Assembly: GCA_036365455.1 (NCBI GenBank)
Contig: JAWQUS010000016.1
Span: 11,369,001-11,433,000, forward strand
Source of the DNA: Macrosoma leucophasiata
Taxonomy: Eukaryota > Arthropoda > Insecta > Lepidoptera > Hedylidae
Direction of reading: 5' to 3'
Length of the DNA stretch: 64,000 nt
The first letter of the stretch is position 1. Each line of letters begins with the position of its first letter. The translations under genes and the position numbers were made by a program. The notes below the pieces were generated by a model. It worked only from the letters and a program-made list of their open reading frames with translations. It ran no database searches and had not been told where the DNA came from. Shown here piece by piece: positions 60,665 to 64,000 of this stretch.

Positions 60665-62294
60665 TTATTGGACTATTTTTAAGGTTTTGGATTTAGATTC
60701 ATTAGATAGACAAATAGATAGTAATATAAAAGATTATAGGGAGGTAGGAAACTTAATTAAGAAGTACAACCTAGGTAACGAGACCGTAGGATTAGAGAAC
60801 CAAATAGAATTTTTAATTAAGCAAACTAAGGAACGAATATACCAGATTTTACCCCATAAAAGTAGTGTTAGAAGTAAAAGGGCGATTTTCAGTCCCTTAG
60901 GGTCGTTTATTAAAGCCGTAACGGGTAATTTAGACGAAAACGATGCAATTTTGTATAATAATAAGATTAAAATTTTACAGAATAAAGAGCATTTAGTGGA
61001 ACGTAAGATGTCGTCATTGCAGAAAGCTTTTGAACAGTTAGTTAATGCTTCTGAAATAATTAACTCTAATATGAAAAACTTGTCAAATAAAAGTAATGAG
61101 ATTGATATCGTGTTGGATAATGAATTTAAATTTAATAACATGTTACACATAATCAATTCTTTATATCAATTTTTGAGTAACTTTCGTACTATTAATGATA
61201 ACTTACGAGAAATAGAAACCGCGATAACTTTTAGTAAGTTAGGTGTGTTGCATCAGTCTATAATAAATAGCACTGAATTGTTTGAAACTTTAATGGTAAT
61301 AAGTAGACATGCAAATACAATTTATACAGTAAATAAAGATAATTTAGTGAAAATAGAACGTAATATTATATTAAAATCATATATAGATAAAGAAAACTTA
61401 ATTTTTGTGTTAGAGGTACCGTTAGTTGAGGCAGACACATACATATATTACAAGGTTATTCCTATCCCGATTCGTGAATCCTTAAAAACTTTTACCATTG
61501 TTCCCAAGTATCCTTACCTATTGGTGAATAGATTGAAATACAGGCCCGCAGCCAGTTCCTGCGAAGACATTGGGAATGGGAAATATTTATGTAGCGAAGA
61601 TAGTCTTATCCAATATCCTGATGAGACGTGTATCGAGCAAGTGATGCTGATGAAGAACAACTACAGTCAATGTCTACAAAATGAAATCCAAATTGAAAGG
61701 ACCAAAATTCAGAAAATTACTAAACAGTACTGGATGCTGTATTCGGAAGACAACCTCGTGATAACTGAGGACTGCAATAATGAAATTCACAAATTTAACC
61801 TTCGCGGAACATTCTTCTTAACGCCGAACCAGAGCTGTTCAACACAGATGGGGAACGTTTTTGTGAACGCCGCTGCCAATTCGTCAAACATTAATCTTCA
61901 GCTGCCAGTAATACCAGTTCCTGAACTGCAGTACTTTATCCAGAAAAAGACGTCATCCCTGGACCTCAGAAACGTGGACTTCAGTGACGTCAAAGAAGTG
62001 ATAAAAAGTGCAAAATTTACTCTTAGTGAAAACGATTCGGATTTAGATATAGTTACTGTTAATGTTAGTATTTGGACTATTATTTTGTATTGTATTTTAA
62101 TAATGTTTTGTTGTATTCTTGTCATAGTCAAATTCAAAGTTCGATTTTTCTGGCCAAATTCTCCGAAGTCTTCTACGTCACCTTCGGATAATTTTGCTCT
62201 TGGGGAGGGAGGAGTTAAGTGTACCAACACCCCCCAAATCCGCTTTATAAGCCCTTTACCCAGCGTGGGAACCGATAGACTACAGGTAATCTGA
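60597..62294 (+). CDS. env: Errantivirus Env (fusion-type glycoprotein)
   Basis: The product is an envelope glycoprotein of the class shared by errantiviruses and baculovirus F proteins. The frame (565 codons from 60597) overlaps the end of pol by 68 nt and opens upstream of the first ATG at about 60495. A second ATG is at 60654. A furin-type site RSKR lies at residues 92-95, followed by a hydrophobic segment AIFSPLGSFIKAVTG that fits a fusion peptide. A Cys-rich central part and several N-x-S/T sites follow. One membrane anchor is at about 492-511, then a tail of about 54 residues. The last 26 residues are encoded by the 3' LTR. There is no clear signal peptide, and no Cys before RSKR, so the real start may lie in a spliced upstream exon. 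The frame is unbroken. Infectivity is not shown by sequence. Confidence 0.92.
   Translation: MKNLGQNPGIASVKMGVAVMKNNYWTIFKVLDLDSLDRQIDSNIKDYREVGNLIKKYNLGNETVGLENQIEFLIKQTKERIYQILPHKSSVRSKRAIFSPLGSFIKAVTGNLDENDAILYNNKIKILQNKEHLVERKMSSLQKAFEQLVNASEIINSNMKNLSNKSNEIDIVLDNEFKFNNMLHIINSLYQFLSNFRTINDNLREIETAITFSKLGVLHQSIINSTELFETLMVISRHANTIYTVNKDNLVKIERNIILKSYIDKENLIFVLEVPLVEADTYIYYKVIPIPIRESLKTFTIVPKYPYLLVNRLKYRPAASSCEDIGNGKYLCSEDSLIQYPDETCIEQVMLMKNNYSQCLQNEIQIERTKIQKITKQYWMLYSEDNLVITEDCNNEIHKFNLRGTFFLTPNQSCSTQMGNVFVNAAANSSNINLQLPVIPVPELQYFIQKKTSSLDLRNVDFSDVKEVIKSAKFTLSENDSDLDIVTVNVSIWTIILYCILIMFCCILVIVKFKVRFFWPNSPKSSTSPSDNFALGEGGVKCTNTPQIRFISPLPSVGTDRLQVI
62200..62212 (+). promoter_or_regulatory. 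Polypurine tract
   Basis: 'ttggggagggagg' directly before the 3' LTR is the expected primer for plus-strand DNA synthesis. It lies within the env frame. Confidence 0.85.
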
Positions 62295-62468
62295 TAAACT
62301 TACTGACGTCACAGGGTAAAGGGCAAGTAAGCATTTAGCTTCCTTATAAAGATTGTTTTTATGATAATTAGAGGATTCCTATTTTGATTTTGTACGATAC
62401 TGTCACTCTGTCCGTTTGTTTTAAATAAATATATTTTTTTATAAAGTTTGGTTGCCGCAAACTTAATT
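62213..62468 (+). repeat. Errantivirus 3' LTR
   Basis: Same length (256 bp) and, by eye, the same sequence as the 5' LTR. The AATAAA signal at 62424-62429 should end the transcript. The first 82 bp also encode the end of Env. Confidence 0.95.
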
Positions 62469-62649
62469 AGCTCATTTAGGTAATTGGTAGCCACTCGACC
62501 TAATTCTACATTTCTGAATCATCATTCCAGTTTCAATCAATCTGACAGAGAGCGTTGTGCTACTAAATATTCGGTAATGCCTTGTTATTACTAGCTTAAA
62601 GACACAATATTGAAGTTCGACATTTCATTCACCATAGGCTGCATTACTG

Positions 62650-62935
62650 CCTGGTGGCTGAGCTCCAGTGTCGGAACTCGCGTGCGTACGAACCACCATA
62701 TAATCCAATCTACTCGCCGCTAAATGGTAGAGTTCAGCACCAACTCGTTTCGGTGAGGTGGTACGGTCCTGTAATTTCTGGCACAGAGATATAACAACTT
62801 AGACCTCAGGAATGGAAACGCACCTACAATGAAACGTCTAGTTTTTATGTGTAAATGTTTATAAGCAACAATATTCACTTACCGTCAATGTGAACTGTAA
62901 GCTTGTTTGCCACTTCATAACATTTAAAAAAACAA
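62650..62935 (+). repeat. Family A repeat, diverged copy
   Basis: It runs from 'tggtggctgagctccagtgt' to an A-run after 'gtttgccacttcataaca'. Several blocks are worn, so it is older than the copies at 22156 or 52127. Confidence 0.7.
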
Positions 62936-63019
62936 TAAGAGTAGGTACTTATGTACGCACATAAAAGTTATACTTCTTTAGCGTAACAAACCAATATACC
63001 TACCAGAAATAAAACAAAA

Positions 63020-63165
63020 CGACAGTAAAAGTTTAGCGACTAACTTCAGACTGTTGCTTTTATCTCTTTAGCAACTAACTTCAGTCTGTCATTTTTATCT
63101 GCCGGTGTACACACGGTAAAAAATCACTCTCATATCTTTTTCCAATCGCTCCAAAAGTATAGTAC
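63020..63165 (+). repeat. Repeat with 'agcgactaacttcagactgt' units
   Basis: Plus-strand relative of the minus-strand block at 24735-24870, with two tandem units followed by 'tttttccaatcgc'. Confidence 0.5.
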
Positions 63166-63379
63166 CTACAACTTTAAAAATAGTTGTACAATATACCAAT
63201 GTGGATCATGCTGATGACATACCCCTTATTGTAATAAAGAAACTGATATCCACAGAATTTTAAATTACTGTTAAGTTTTTGATGAATGATAAACTGATAT
63301 AGGCGAACAGGACTCAGCCACGAACTAATCAAGCTTGCAACGAACGCCGAGCGAACTTCAATAGAGAATTTCGTGTTGA

Positions 63380-63577
63380 ATTAGGTTATTGTTGCGCGGT
63401 ACATTGCCGGCCGCATGTGGCCCAAATTCTATAGCAGGTAAAGACATCCCTTGTCAAATGAAGAAGTATAGCACACGTGTTCTCAATGGTGTGAATTATT
63501 ACGTAGAATACAAAGAGCCGTTAGGTTATACGGCTATTGCAGAATGTTTTCTACACCAATGTGCATCTTTAAACTGA
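63380..63577 (+). CDS. Possible cysteine-containing exon, unknown
   Basis: A frame open from 63380 ends with CFLHQCASLN and a stop. With its Cys residues (CGPN, IPCQ, ECFLHQC) it could be the last exon of a small secreted peptide. An acceptor-like 'aaattctatagcag' at about 63430-63443 would start the exon at KDIPC, giving about 45 codons. The composition is less AT-driven than chance frames nearby. No family was recognised. It could still be chance. Confidence 0.25.
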   Translation: MRLLLRGTLPAACGPNSIAGKDIPCQMKKYSTRVLNGVNYYVEYKEPLGYTAIAECFLHQCASLN

Positions 63578-63836
63578 TTCATTGACATTTCGTTACTAAA
63601 AAAAAAACAAATTAATTAGAAAAAAATATATTTTTATAGGCCACGAAAAAGATTTAGGTATTGCATTTAATTAGGTACATAGCTCATTGGTTATTTTCGT
63701 ATATATAGGTATATGATGAAACACAATTAGAACAACTAACACAATAAAAATATTTAGCTCGTATCTAATAAAATGTTTAAAATATAATTTTAGTTATTAA
63801 AAAATGTATAAATATTTAATTATAAGAGTAGTTTAA

Positions 63837-63986
63837 GTGATTGCAAAGGACAAGTGTTGGTGTGTTTATCCACCGCAAGATTGTGAAGAAAACAGTCAAA
63901 TAAAGTTTGCCGTCAAGCGGCCATTGACCCAACGGACAGGATTTGAAAACTTCTGTGTTAAACCTGGGGAGTATTGCTTTCAATGA
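63837..63986 (+). CDS. Possible cysteine-rich exon, unknown
   Basis: An open stretch of 49 codons reads KDKCWCVYPPQDCEE and ends KPGEYCFQ before TGA at 63984-63986. It has five Cys in 46 residues, including a C-W-C, as in small secreted defence or toxin-like peptides and protease inhibitors. It has no start codon, so it would be a terminal exon. Possible acceptors ('gattgcaaag' and 'taagag' before 63848) lack a good pyrimidine tract. Like the piece at 63380 it starts with KD before its Cys residues. No family was recognised. Confidence 0.3.
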   Translation: MIAKDKCWCVYPPQDCEENSQIKFAVKRPLTQRTGFENFCVKPGEYCFQ

Positions 63987-64000
63987 ACTGAATTTATGTT

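Larger units (their letters stand above)
54922..62472 (+). mobile_element. Complete env-bearing Ty3/Gypsy element (errantivirus)
   Basis: The element occupies 54926-62468 (7543 bp). AGCT at 54922-54925 and 62469-62472 is the 4-bp target duplication. The LTRs are 256 bp each and identical as far as I can see. The order is LTR, tRNA-Ser-type primer site, long T-rich leader, gag, pol in -1 frame, env overlapping the end of pol, polypurine tract, LTR. This is the layout of insect errantiviruses, and no stop or shift breaks any of the three frames. The insertion must be recent. Its family name within errantiviruses cannot be fixed without a search. It lies next to Helitron-like and family A repeats, in gene-poor DNA. 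Confidence 0.96.

Noticed and set aside
1..64000. CRISPR arrays, bacterial operons or phage genes
   Set aside because: No regularly spaced direct repeats with unique spacers and no dense one-strand gene runs occur. The repeat content is that of an insect genome.

Overview
The window is AT-rich, intron-poor eukaryotic intergenic DNA that looks lepidopteran (moth or butterfly). The basis is the repeat content: mariner elements of insect type, repeats ending in the 'cgaagccgcgggcaacagctagt' type hairpin that is common in Lepidoptera, an errantivirus, a tRNA-type SINE and RTE-like LINE tails. The species cannot be read from the sequence. Apart from two tentative cysteine-rich exons at the right edge, I found no convincing host gene, and no rRNA or functional tRNA gene.

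Layout. 1-19 kb is mostly unique-looking AT-rich sequence with scattered old repeats: a fold-back at the left edge, two LINE 3' ends (2.3 and 12.4 kb), Helitron-like non-autonomous repeats (7.0 and 11.6 kb), a SINE whose head resembles 5S rRNA (8.8-9.2 kb, perfect 13-bp target duplication), and a tRNA-type SINE (13.4-13.7 kb, perfect 12-bp target duplication). 19-44 kb holds three related but broken mariner copies (19.2, 32.7 and 43.6 kb). The second sits inside a SINE. The third is a fragment inside a gutted Copia-type LTR element (42.2-44.4 kb). A roughly 290-bp A-tailed repeat, called family A here, occurs about thirteen times across the window in both orientations, with smaller fragments besides.

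The most complete locus is at 54.9-62.5 kb: a 7.5-kb env-bearing Ty3/Gypsy element (errantivirus, an insect endogenous retrovirus). It has two 256-bp LTRs that look identical by eye, a 4-bp target duplication (AGCT), a tRNA-Ser-type primer site, a polypurine tract and three long open frames. Gag is followed in the -1 frame by Pol (protease, reverse transcriptase, RNase H, D,D-35-E integrase), and then by Env, with a furin-type site and a C-terminal membrane anchor, which ends inside the 3' LTR. Nothing in it is visibly broken, so it is a young insertion that could be active. Gag would build the particle, Pol would copy and integrate the genome, and Env could in principle carry it between cells.

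All coordinates of repeats without visible target duplications are approximate to about 10-20 bases, because they were set by eye.
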